Source: Oscillospiraceae bacterium (GTDB lineage Bacteria; Bacillota; Clostridia; Oscillospirales; UBA929). Taken from it: a stretch of DNA of 22,429 bases. The DNA is taken from contig JAISVY010000015.1 of assembly GCA_031271325.1 (NCBI GenBank), forward strand, positions 1 through 22,429, read 5' to 3'. The notes beneath the pieces were generated by a model that made no database searches, was not told where the DNA came from, and saw nothing but the letters and a program-made list of their open reading frames with translations. Of this stretch, positions 1-7,278 are shown piece by piece; the first letter of the stretch is position 1, and each line of letters opens with the position of its first letter. Position numbers and translations under genes: made by a program.

Positions 1-6
1 TGAAGG

Positions 7-2106
7 ATGCAAAACGAAGCGCAAAGCTCTATCAACGCCCTGCTCGCGGCGGAGTTCAAGCTCTCGGCGGCGCAGGTGGAGGCGACGGCCGGTCTGATCG
101 CCGACGGCAATACGATCCCGTTCATCGCGCGCTACCGCAAGGAGGCGACCGGCGGGATCGACGACGTGACCCTCCGCGATTTCGATGAGCGGCTGACTTA
201 CCTGAAAAACCTCGAAGCGCGGAAAACCGAGGTGCTCCGCTTGATCGAAGAACAGGGTAAGCTCACGCCGGAACTTCAGGCGGAGATCGAGAAAGCCGTT
301 GTGCTGCAACGGGTCGAAGACTTGTACAAACCCTTTAAGAAGAAACGCGCGACACGCGCGAGCAAGGCAAGGGACGCGGGGCTGGAACCGCTGGCGCAGC
401 TTATCTGGGCGCAGGAGCTGACGACCGGCGATCCGCTCGCGCTCGCCGAGGCGTACATCGACGCGGACGGTGCTTTCCCCGACGCGTCCGCCGCGCTTTC
501 GGGCGCGTGCGACATCCTCGCGGAGCTTGTTGCCGACGACGCCGACCTGACGGCTCTTCTGCGTGAATTTACGCGTAAGAACGGCGCGGTGGTAGCCGAG
601 GCGGCGGACGACGGCGAAAAGACCGTCTACGAGCTATATTATCATTTCCGCGAGAGCGCCGCGAGGATCCCGAACCACCGGATCCTCGCGATCAACCGCG
701 GCGAGAGCGAGGGCAAGCTGAAAGTGCGGGTGGACACGCCGTTTGAACCGGCTATGCTGGAACGGCGGTATCTGAAGAAACCGTGCATCTTTACAGATCT
801 GTTGAAGGCGGCGCTCGCCGACAGTTACAAGCGCCTGATCGCGCCGAGCTTGGAGCGCGAGACGCGCCGCGAACTGACCGAACGCGCCCAGACCGAGGCG
901 ATCAAGGTGTTCGCGAAGAACACGGAGAACCTGCTCTCTGCCCGCCCGGTCAAGAACGCGCGGGTGATCGCGATCGACCCCGGCTACCGCACCGGCTGCA
1001 AGGTCGCCGTGCTGGACGAAACCGGCAAACTGCTCGACTACGCCACCGTCTACCCCACGCCGCCGAGGTCTGACGCCGCCGGGACGCGCCGCGTGCTGGA
1101 CGGGTTCGCGAAGAAGCACAACATCAACGTCATCGTCATCGGCAACGGAACCGGGAGCCGCGAAACCGAAGAGTGCGTCGCGGAGTTTGTCTCCGGAACG
1201 CCGATTCAATACACGATCGTCAACGAGGCGGGCGCGTCGGTCTACAGCGCGTCCAAGCTCGCAAGCGAGGAATACCCCGATCTGGACGTGACCACGCGCG
1301 GCGCGATGTCGCTCGGGCGGCGCTTACAGGACCCGCTCGCGGAGTTGGTCAAGATCCCGCCCAAGTCGATCGGCGTGGGGCAATATCAGCACGACCTGAA
1401 CCAAACGGCGCTTGAAACCGCGCTGGCCGCGAGCGTCGAGAATGTCGTCAACCGCGTCGGCGTCGACCTGAACACGGCTTCGCCGTCGCTTCTGTCATAT
1501 GTCGCGGGTATCGGCGCGTCGGTCGCGAAGAACATCGTCGCCTACCGCGAGGCGAACGGCGCGTTCACCGGGCGCTCACAGCTCAAAAAAGTCCCCAAGC
1601 TCGGAGACAAAGCCTTCGGGCAGTGCGCGGGGTTTTTGCGCATCCGCGGCGGCAAGGAGGCGCTCGACAACACCGGCGTCCACCCGGAGAGTTACGCCGT
1701 CGCCCGCGAGGTGATCAGGCGCGGCGAAATCGCCGATGTGCCCGCGCTCGCGCAAGAGCTGGGCGTGGGTCTGCCGACGCTGCGCGACATCATCGCGGAA
1801 ATTGGGAAGCCGGGGCGCGACCCCCGCGACGACGCGCCGCCGGTGGTGTTCAGCAAGAGCGCGAAAACCCTCGATGACTTATCGGTGGGGATGGAACTGA
1901 CCGGCACCGTGCGCAACGTGGTGGATTTCGGCGCGTTTGTAGACATCGGCGTGAAGAACGACGGGCTTGTGCACGTCTCCAAGCTCGCGAAGCGCTTTGT
2001 GCGCCACCCGAGCGAGGTCGTCGCCGTCGGCGACACGGTAAAGGTGTGGGTCACGAACATAGACCGCGAACGCGGCAAGGTCGGGCTGTCGATGGTTTCC
2101 GGTTAG
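7..2106 (+). CDS. tex: Tex, S1-domain RNA-binding transcriptional accessory protein
   Basis: Full-length Tex (699 aa; the family is usually 700-780 aa). Seen in order: the N-terminal helical Tex domain with the hallmark IPFIARYRKEATGG (about 38-51), a YqgF/RNase H-like fold beginning at VIAIDPGYRTG (about 319), a helix-hairpin-helix segment (YVAGIGASVAKNIVAYR, about 498-514) and a C-terminal S1 domain (about residues 625-697, including VDFGAFVDIGVKNDGLVH). Known family role: a cytoplasmic nucleic-acid-binding protein linked to transcription and RNA metabolism; its exact function is not settled. An in-frame TGA sits two codons before the ATG, so this is the earliest possible start. A ribosome site would lie just outside the window. 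It converges with the remnant at 2115-2315. Confidence 0.97.
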   Translation: MQNEAQSSINALLAAEFKLSAAQVEATAGLIADGNTIPFIARYRKEATGGIDDVTLRDFDERLTYLKNLEARKTEVLRLIEEQGKLTPELQAEIEKAVVLQRVEDLYKPFKKKRATRASKARDAGLEPLAQLIWAQELTTGDPLALAEAYIDADGAFPDASAALSGACDILAELVADDADLTALLREFTRKNGAVVAEAADDGEKTVYELYYHFRESAARIPNHRILAINRGESEGKLKVRVDTPFEPAMLERRYLKKPCIFTDLLKAALADSYKRLIAPSLERETRRELTERAQTEAIKVFAKNTENLLSARPVKNARVIAIDPGYRTGCKVAVLDETGKLLDYATVYPTPPRSDAAGTRRVLDGFAKKHNINVIVIGNGTGSRETEECVAEFVSGTPIQYTIVNEAGASVYSASKLASEEYPDLDVTTRGAMSLGRRLQDPLAELVKIPPKSIGVGQYQHDLNQTALETALAASVENVVNRVGVDLNTASPSLLSYVAGIGASVAKNIVAYREANGAFTGRSQLKKVPKLGDKAFGQCAGFLRIRGGKEALDNTGVHPESYAVAREVIRRGEIADVPALAQELGVGLPTLRDIIAEIGKPGRDPRDDAPPVVFSKSAKTLDDLSVGMELTGTVRNVVDFGAFVDIGVKNDGLVHVSKLAKRFVRHPSEVVAVGDTVKVWVTNIDRERGKVGLSMVSG

Positions 2107-2114
2107 GCGCAGGT

Positions 2115-2315
2115 TTAGACCGTCAGCGCGGATATGGGCACGACGTTAACGCCGTCGCGGCGGCGATGGGCGAAACCGTTGCCGGTGATCACCGTCAGCG
2201 CGGCGGGGACGGTTTCGGTCTTCCCGCAGCCCTTTGCGCCCTCGATCAGTACCGCGCCGGCGCTTCGCAGACGCGCCGCGAGCACTGTATCGGTGATCCT
2301 TTGATAATACGTCAT
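2115..2315 (-). pseudogene. Remnant of an AAA/DUF4143 ATPase with internal deletion
   Basis: A 66-codon open frame. Residues 1-35 match the start of DUF4143-type ATPases (ITDTVLAARLRSAGAVLIEG followed by the Walker A run AKGCGKTE). Residues 40-66 match the family's extreme C terminus (VITGNGFAHRRRDGVNVVPI). Family members are about 400 aa, so some 350 residues (Walker B, helicase-like core, DUF4143 domain) are missing between codons 35 and 40 with the frame kept. The start ATG follows a strong GGAGGAGG at 9-nt spacing and a recognisable promoter. The peptide could still be made, but it cannot be a working ATPase. The family assignment is from memory of its conserved ends. Confidence 0.75.
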
Positions 2316-2341
2316 CGCACGTGTCCTCCTCCGTACTGTAT

Positions 2342-2369
2342 ATCATAGAATCCGCTAAATTGTAAGCAA
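2342..2369 (-). promoter_or_regulatory. Candidate SigA promoter of the DUF4143 remnant
   Basis: On the minus strand, TTGCTT (2364-2369) and TATGAT (2342-2347) are separated by 16 nt and lie just upstream of the GGAGGAGG and ATG of the remnant. This suggests the original promoter survived the deletion of the gene body. The -35 box is only partly canonical. Confidence 0.45.
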
Positions 2370-2421
2370 TTCAGCCGCTAAAATATCACCGTTTCAACCG
2401 GTAAAATAGAAACCCTTTCGT

Positions 2422-4149
2422 TTACCCGTCCACCGTGCGCATCATGGTTTTGACCAGCCGCACGTCATACCGGTAGATCAAATACCCCACGCCGAGGCAG
2501 ACGACCGCGGCCGCCGCGCCGGCTGCCCAAGCCTGAATAACCGTTTGCAGGAAGAACGCCAATATCCCGATCGCGAACGCCAGCCCAAACCCCAGCAGCA
2601 TGGCCAAGAGGGAGTTGGCATTCTGCTTCATCGCCTCTGCCTCGCTGTTCCATCTGCGTTTCGGGCGGAGCGCGTCCGGGATCAGCGACACCGCGAGCAG
2701 CGGGAAAACAGAGCACGAACCGGCGACCAGCCCGAAAATCACCTGCGCCGCGCTTAATCCCACGAAAAACGCCAACGCCAGCAGTGTTAACAGCCCTCCG
2801 ATAAACACCAGAATAAAGCCGCCGAGCAGCCGCGCCGCGACCTGTGTCTCCGCCGTCACCGGCACGGTTTGCGAAATCCAAAGCATCGCGCCCTCGCGCG
2901 AGAAGCTGGTCGATACGCCGGTTGCTCCGACGATTCCCGTTACCATCACTACGCCCGCCGCCAGCAGATAATACGCGTCGCCGGACGAGCCGCCGAACAA
3001 ACTGCTCAGTATCGCCCGCAAGCCCTCCGTTCCGGCGGACGCGCCCATGCCGGACGGGTCTACCGACAGGGCAATGACCACCATCAGCGGCACAACCAGC
3101 AGCCCCATCAATATGTTCAGGGCATAGACCGGGCTGCGCACGATGAGGCGCAGCTCTTTTACCACATAGGCGCGAAGCGGGCTTCCGGCTTTGACGCCTG
3201 TCTGCCTGAACCCCTTTTTTTTCCCTTTCGGGGCTTCCAATTGCGCCAAAACGCCTTTATAATAGAGATGCCGGCTTAACAATACGCAAACGGCAAGCCC
3301 GGCCGCCGCCGCCGCGGCTAAACCGAGGTATCCAAAGGCGGCGGACGCCGCGTTCGTCCCGATCAGCGCTTGGGCGCACCATCCGGCGGGCGGAAACGCC
3401 CTCGAGACCGCGCCCAGCCACGCGCCGCTGTTCACCAGCAGCTCCTCTACCTTCGCCTGGTCGCTCAGCGCCGGAGCCAAGCGCCCGGTCAGCAGCGACT
3501 GCCCGATCACCAATCCCAGCGTCAGAAGGATCCCGAACACCATCAGCAGTTTGTCCCGGTGTCTCGCGAGCGCGCTCAGGCGGGTGAAGACCATCGATAA
3601 CAGCGCCGCCGCCGCCATCGGTACGGCGGGCAGCAGAAGCCATACAGGCAGCGCGCGCAGAATCAGCAGCAGAAACTCCGGGGCGGACAGTTTTGACACG
3701 ATGCCGTAGATCACGACGGCAGGCCACAGAAAGACCGCCGTCATCCCCGTCTCGATCGCGTAAGCCATCGTGAACTTCGCCAAAAAGACCGACTGCCCGC
3801 GCAGCGGCAGCGCGGCGAACGTCTCGGCATCCTTCGCGCCGAACACCAGCGACAGGATCGTCATCGTCCCGAAGAACAGGACGACCGTCATGCAGAGCAG
3901 CACGATACCGCCCATAATAAAGGTATGCATATTCAAGACCGACGCGGCCCGCATCAGCGGGAAGAGCACGGCTCCGTAGATAAACAGCACGGCACCCACG
4001 GCGTACAGCATCAGAAGCCCGAACCCGACCGCCCTCAGCGTGTTTTTCCCCGGTCGTCCGCCCCTCGCGCGCGCGCCGAGCGCCGAAAGACCGAGCTGCA
4101 TCCGGGCGTGCAGGCGCAGAACGCGCCAGTATTCCCGCAGCGCGCTCAT
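2422..4149 (-). CDS. ABC exporter membrane permease (ABC-2 type)
   Basis: A 575-aa polytopic protein with about 12 hydrophobic segments in two blocks: one from about residue 38 to 290, then a soluble Lys-rich stretch near 300-315 (APKGKKKGF), then a second block from about 335 to 565. This organisation is that of the large permeases of ABC-2-like exporters in Firmicutes. The start ATG overlaps the stop of the ATPase gene by 4 nt (ATGA), so the two are translationally coupled. The partner ATPase presumably powers export. The substrate cannot be read from the sequence; bacteriocin, lipid or drug export are all possible. No terminator with a clear U-tract is visible after the stop. Confidence 0.85.
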   Translation of the reverse strand: MSALREYWRVLRLHARMQLGLSALGARARGGRPGKNTLRAVGFGLLMLYAVGAVLFIYGAVLFPLMRAASVLNMHTFIMGGIVLLCMTVVLFFGTMTILSLVFGAKDAETFAALPLRGQSVFLAKFTMAYAIETGMTAVFLWPAVVIYGIVSKLSAPEFLLLILRALPVWLLLPAVPMAAAALLSMVFTRLSALARHRDKLLMVFGILLTLGLVIGQSLLTGRLAPALSDQAKVEELLVNSGAWLGAVSRAFPPAGWCAQALIGTNAASAAFGYLGLAAAAAAGLAVCVLLSRHLYYKGVLAQLEAPKGKKKGFRQTGVKAGSPLRAYVVKELRLIVRSPVYALNILMGLLVVPLMVVIALSVDPSGMGASAGTEGLRAILSSLFGGSSGDAYYLLAAGVVMVTGIVGATGVSTSFSREGAMLWISQTVPVTAETQVAARLLGGFILVFIGGLLTLLALAFFVGLSAAQVIFGLVAGSCSVFPLLAVSLIPDALRPKRRWNSEAEAMKQNANSLLAMLLGFGLAFAIGILAFFLQTVIQAWAAGAAAAVVCLGVGYLIYRYDVRLVKTMMRTVDG

Positions 4150-4883
4150 AAGGAAGCCTCCGGTTTCTCGGTCAGCTCAAAGAAGAGTTTTTCCAGCGTC
4201 GCGTCCTTCTCTCCGGAGCGCAGGCTGTCCATCGTGCCCACGGCGGCGAGCCTGCCCCTGTCGATGATGCCGATCCGGTCGCAGAGGCGTTCGGCGACCT
4301 CCAGCACGTGTGTTGAGAAAAACACCGTGTTTCCCTCGCGGCAGTGCGCGCGCATCTCCTCTTTCAGAGAGAGGGCGCTCTTGGGGTCAAGCCCGGTCAG
4401 CGGCTCGTCGAGCAGCCAGAGAGGGGGCTTGTGGATCAGCGCGCCGGTCAGCATCAGCTTTTGCTTCATGCCGTGGCTGTAAGAGCGGATCAGTTCGCCC
4501 GCCGCGTCGGCGATCCCGAACATCGTGAGGTATTTTTCGATGCGCTCCCGCCTCTCCTTTAAGGGGACGCCGTAAACGTCGCCGATAAAATTGAGGTATT
4601 CGATCCCCTTCAGGCGGTCGAAGATGTCGTGATTGTCCGGCACATAGCCGATCAGTTTCTTCGCGCGAACCGGTTCGGTCAGCATATCAACGCCGCCGAC
4701 GGCAATCCGCCCTTCGTCGGGCTGCAGAACGCCGGTGATCATCTTGATCGTGGTGGTCTTCCCCGCGCCGTTCGGACCGATAAAACCGAAGATTTCCCCG
4801 CGCTCCACCGAAAGGCTCAGATTGTTGACCGCCTTGACCGCGCCTCGCGCGTAGCTCTTGGTCAGCCCGGAAAGTGTAATCAT
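4146..4883 (-). CDS. ABC transporter ATP-binding protein
   Basis: A 245-aa ABC ATPase starting at MITLSGLTKSY. Visible motifs: Walker A GPNGAGKT (36-43), Q-loop region replaced by YVPDNHDIFD, signature SHGMKQK in place of LSGGQ (common in this exporter subfamily), Walker B LWLLDEPLTGLD, and the switch histidine in FFSTHVLE. The ATG at 4883 has GGAGGGGG at 9-nt spacing. The frame is open 16 codons further upstream, but that extension runs into the promoter and lacks a ribosome site, so I reject it. It forms an operon with the downstream permease (4-nt overlap). Known role: ATP hydrolysis driving transport by the permease. Confidence 0.95.
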   Translation of the reverse strand: MITLSGLTKSYARGAVKAVNNLSLSVERGEIFGFIGPNGAGKTTTIKMITGVLQPDEGRIAVGGVDMLTEPVRAKKLIGYVPDNHDIFDRLKGIEYLNFIGDVYGVPLKERRERIEKYLTMFGIADAAGELIRSYSHGMKQKLMLTGALIHKPPLWLLDEPLTGLDPKSALSLKEEMRAHCREGNTVFFSTHVLEVAERLCDRIGIIDRGRLAAVGTMDSLRSGEKDATLEKLFFELTEKPEASL

Positions 4884-4917
4884 TGGCGCTTGCCCCCTCC
4901 ATGTGTTTTCGTGCATG

Positions 4918-4946
4918 AGCTTATCACACAATCACGTGATTGTCAA
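4918..4946 (-). promoter_or_regulatory. SigA promoter of the ABC exporter operon
   Basis: On the minus strand, TTGACA (4941-4946) and TAAGCT (4918-4923) are 17 nt apart, about 35 nt before the ATPase start. The -35 box is a perfect consensus. The spacer is occupied by a palindrome, listed separately, so the promoter is probably repressible. Confidence 0.8.
4928..4943. promoter_or_regulatory. 16-bp perfect palindrome, probable operator
   Basis: ACAATCACGTGATTGT is a perfect palindrome lying between the -35 and -10 boxes of the ABC exporter promoter and overlapping the -35. A dimeric repressor bound here would block RNA polymerase. The central TCACGTGA also equals the centre of the ParB site parS, but the four outer bases on each side differ, so a parS identity is doubtful. 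No GntR/TetR/MarR-like regulator gene is in the window. Confidence 0.6.
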
Positions 4947-5011
4947 GAGCGATCTCATCCCGGTACCCGGTAAGTGGGAGTAAACCGGAGCGAATGCCCA
5001 AAACGCGGTAG

Positions 5012-5041
5012 TTTTGCACATTGTCCACAGGGTTATCCACA
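5012..5041 (+). promoter_or_regulatory. DnaA-box-like cluster
   Basis: Head to tail on the plus strand: TTTTGCACA (5012-5020, two mismatches), TTGTCCACA (5021-5029, one mismatch) and TTATCCACA (5033-5041, exact match to the strong DnaA box). They lie in the region between the divergent ABC operon and the two-component system, 64-132 nt upstream of the response regulator promoter -10. No dnaA or dnaN gene is near, so this is more likely a DnaA regulatory or titration site than oriC. Confidence 0.5.
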
Positions 5042-5066
5042 TCGGTTATGTCAACCACGCCATATT

Positions 5067-5110
5067 TTTACAAACTATTCACCATTTCGACAGAGCAAAT
5101 AGGGTATACT
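5067..5110 (+). promoter_or_regulatory. Probable activator-dependent promoter of the two-component operon
   Basis: TATACT (5105-5110) is a good -10 about 30 nt before the response regulator, but no -35-like hexamer lies 16-18 nt upstream. Two similar hexamers, TTTACA (5067) and TTCACC (5078), are spaced by 11 nt, the period of OmpR-family binding sites. This would fit autoregulation by the downstream regulator, which is an inference. Confidence 0.35.
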
Positions 5111-5143
5111 GTCTATCGTACATAGAAGAAGGGATGAGGAAGC

Positions 5144-5827
5144 ATGACACAGAAGACGGCGCTGATCATCGAGGACGATCAGAACATCGCGGAGCTGCTA
5201 CGCCTGTACATGGAAAAAGACGGTTTTTCCGTGCGAATGGCGGGAGACGGGCAGACGGGGCTGAAACTCTATCGCAGCGAAGCGCCGGGGATTGTCCTGC
5301 TGGACTTGATGCTGCCGGGGATGGACGGCTGGGAGGTCTGCCGGGAGATCCGCGCGGAGGGAAAAACGCCGATCATCATGATCACGGCGAAAACCGAAAT
5401 GATCGATAAGGTGCAGGGCTTGGAGATGGGCGCCGACGACTATATCGGCAAGCCCTTTGACATGAAGGAAGTGATGGCGCGGGTGCATGCCGTGATGCGG
5501 CGCTCCGGCAGCGGCGGCAAACCGCGGCGGCTGAGCTTCGACAAGCTCGTGATCGACATGGATTCGTTTACCCTGACCGTCGGCGGGCAAACCGTCGATA
5601 CGCCGCCGAAGGAGCTGGAACTGCTCTTCCACCTCGCGTCCTCGCCCAACCGCGTGTATACCCGCAACCAGCTCCTCGACGAGGTATGGGGGTTTGACTA
5701 CTTCGGCGACAGCCGTACGGTGGATGTACACGTCAAACGCCTGCGCGAGAAACTGGAAGGCGTCAGCGAAGAATGGCTCTTAAAAACGGTCTGGGGCGTG
5801 GGGTATAAGTTTGAAGTCCATGCGTAA
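5144..5827 (+). CDS. OmpR/PhoB-family response regulator
   Basis: A 227-aa two-domain response regulator. The receiver domain (1-120) has acidic pocket D11-D12, phospho-acceptor D54 (VLLDLMLPG), T81 and K103 (GKPFD). The C-terminal winged-helix DNA-binding domain (about 130-225) includes the RVYTRNQLLDEVWG and SRTVDVHVKRLREKL motifs. It is a transcription factor activated by the histidine kinase that overlaps its 3' end. The ATG has GAGGA close upstream (3 nt) and AAGGG further off (10 nt), so the exact ribosome site is ambiguous. Its regulon is unknown; the divergent ABC exporter is an obvious candidate by position. Confidence 0.95.
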   Translation: MTQKTALIIEDDQNIAELLRLYMEKDGFSVRMAGDGQTGLKLYRSEAPGIVLLDLMLPGMDGWEVCREIRAEGKTPIIMITAKTEMIDKVQGLEMGADDYIGKPFDMKEVMARVHAVMRRSGSGGKPRRLSFDKLVIDMDSFTLTVGGQTVDTPPKELELLFHLASSPNRVYTRNQLLDEVWGFDYFGDSRTVDVHVKRLREKLEGVSEEWLLKTVWGVGYKFEVHA

Positions 5828-7265
5828 GACGATCTTCCACCGTTATTTTATCCGCTCGGTAATCCTGCTGACGGCCAGTATGCTGGCGCTCTCCGCCGCG
5901 TTCGTGGTGGGAGCTTCCCGCATTTTGGGGCAGCAGCAGCTTACGCGGATGGAATCGGCCGCCCGCCGGATGCAAGATTATTTGGTGCCCTTCCTGACGC
6001 TCTCGGGCGAACTGAATTTCGATGTCCGCAGCGAAGAGCTGGTTGACATTCTGCCGATCATGGCGGATGTCGGCGATATGCGTATTCTGGTGAGCGATCT
6101 AAACGGTTTTATGCGGGTGGACTCCGCGTCGTCGCTCACCGGGCATATTCTGCCGGAGGAGGTCGCCGCGTCGCTGCTGGGGTATACGGAGTTTACGATG
6201 ATTCCCGCGCATATTATACGGGACGCGATTCCCGAAGCCTCGCTCGCGATCGCGATCCCGCTCGACGTGCGCATGATTGGCGAAGTGACCACGATCGGGC
6301 ATATCATCGTCAGTTCCGACCAGACCGGCACACGCCTGCTGATGCGGGAGTTTCTGCGCAACTGGAGCCTGATGAGCATCGTCGTCGTACTGCTGGCCGG
6401 CGTGACGGCGTATATCAGCGCGAGGCGGCAGGTGCGCCCGCTCCGGCAGATGGCGTCCTGCGCCTACAGCCTCACCCACGGCGATTTTACCGCCCGCGCC
6501 GATGTGGAGGAGCTGCAGGACGGCGAGATCCACGACCTCGCGAAGGCGTTCAACGGAATGGCCGAGACGCTGGAGCGCGGCGAGGAGCTGCGCCGCGGCT
6601 TTATCGCGAACGTATCGCACGAGTTGAAGACCCCGATGACCACCATTTCCGGCTATATCGGCGGCATTCTGGACGGCACGGTGCCGGACGAGCGGCGGGA
6701 AGAGACGCTGCAAATTGTTCGGGACGAAGTGATGCGCTTATCCCGGCTGGTGGAGAGCACCGCGAACCTCACCCGCCTCCAGACGGGGCAGCTGGAGCTG
6801 CACCCCTGCCCGCTGGACATTTCCGAGCTGTCTTTGCGGGTCTTGCTGGGTTTCGAGGGGCGAATCGAGGGAAAAGGGCTGACCGTGCGGGTGGATGTGC
6901 CGGAGACGCTGTTTGTGCAAGCCGACCCGGATTCGATTACGCAGGTGCTGACAAACCTCTTGGACAACGCCGTAAAATTCTCAACGCACGGCGGGGAGCT
7001 GTCGCTGTCCGTCCGCAGCCACGCGGGCAAGGCGTACGTCTCGGTCGCGAACGAGGGCGTCGCGATTCCGCCGGACGATCTGCCCTATGTATTCGACCGG
7101 TTTTATAAGGCAGACCGTTCCCGCAGCCGCGACCGCACCGGCTTGGGGTTGGGGTTGTTTCTGGTCAAGAGCATCATCAACGCCCACAACGAAGACATAA
7201 CGACTACCAGCGCCGACGGGCGTACAGAGTTCACCTTCACGCTGACCGAGTGCAAGAAACCCTGA
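5820..7265 (+). CDS. Membrane sensor histidine kinase (HAMP, HisKA, HATPase)
   Basis: 481 aa from the ATG at 5820, overlapping the regulator stop by 8 nt; a TTG three codons earlier is an alternative start. One membrane helix near residues 12-33, an extracytoplasmic sensor domain of about 145 residues, a second helix near 183-202 (MSIVVVLLAGVTAYIS), HAMP, then a dimerisation and phosphorylation helix with His267 in NVSHELKTPMTT. The catalytic domain follows, with N-box NLLDNAVKFS, VFDRFYKAD and the G-box TGLGLGLFLVKSI. Known role: autophosphorylation and phosphotransfer to D54 of the regulator. The ligand is not predictable. The stop lies only 13 nt from the end of the convergent SLH gene, with no terminator between. 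Confidence 0.95.
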   Translation: MRKTIFHRYFIRSVILLTASMLALSAAFVVGASRILGQQQLTRMESAARRMQDYLVPFLTLSGELNFDVRSEELVDILPIMADVGDMRILVSDLNGFMRVDSASSLTGHILPEEVAASLLGYTEFTMIPAHIIRDAIPEASLAIAIPLDVRMIGEVTTIGHIIVSSDQTGTRLLMREFLRNWSLMSIVVVLLAGVTAYISARRQVRPLRQMASCAYSLTHGDFTARADVEELQDGEIHDLAKAFNGMAETLERGEELRRGFIANVSHELKTPMTTISGYIGGILDGTVPDERREETLQIVRDEVMRLSRLVESTANLTRLQTGQLELHPCPLDISELSLRVLLGFEGRIEGKGLTVRVDVPETLFVQADPDSITQVLTNLLDNAVKFSTHGGELSLSVRSHAGKAYVSVANEGVAIPPDDLPYVFDRFYKADRSRSRDRTGLGLGLFLVKSIINAHNEDITTTSADGRTEFTFTLTECKKP

Positions 7266-7278
7266 TTCTTAGAGCGGC

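Noticed and set aside
2388..2402. Terminator for the ABC permease gene
   Set aside because: ACCG/CGGT gives only a 4-bp stem; too weak to call, although an A/T-rich stretch follows.
4928..4943. A true parS site
   Set aside because: Only the central eight bases match TGTTTCACGTGAAACA; all eight outer bases differ and the site sits in a promoter spacer.
5012..5041. Chromosomal origin at the DnaA boxes
   Set aside because: Only two good boxes, no dnaA, dnaN, recF or gyr genes nearby, and no clear unwinding element. Treated as a regulatory cluster.
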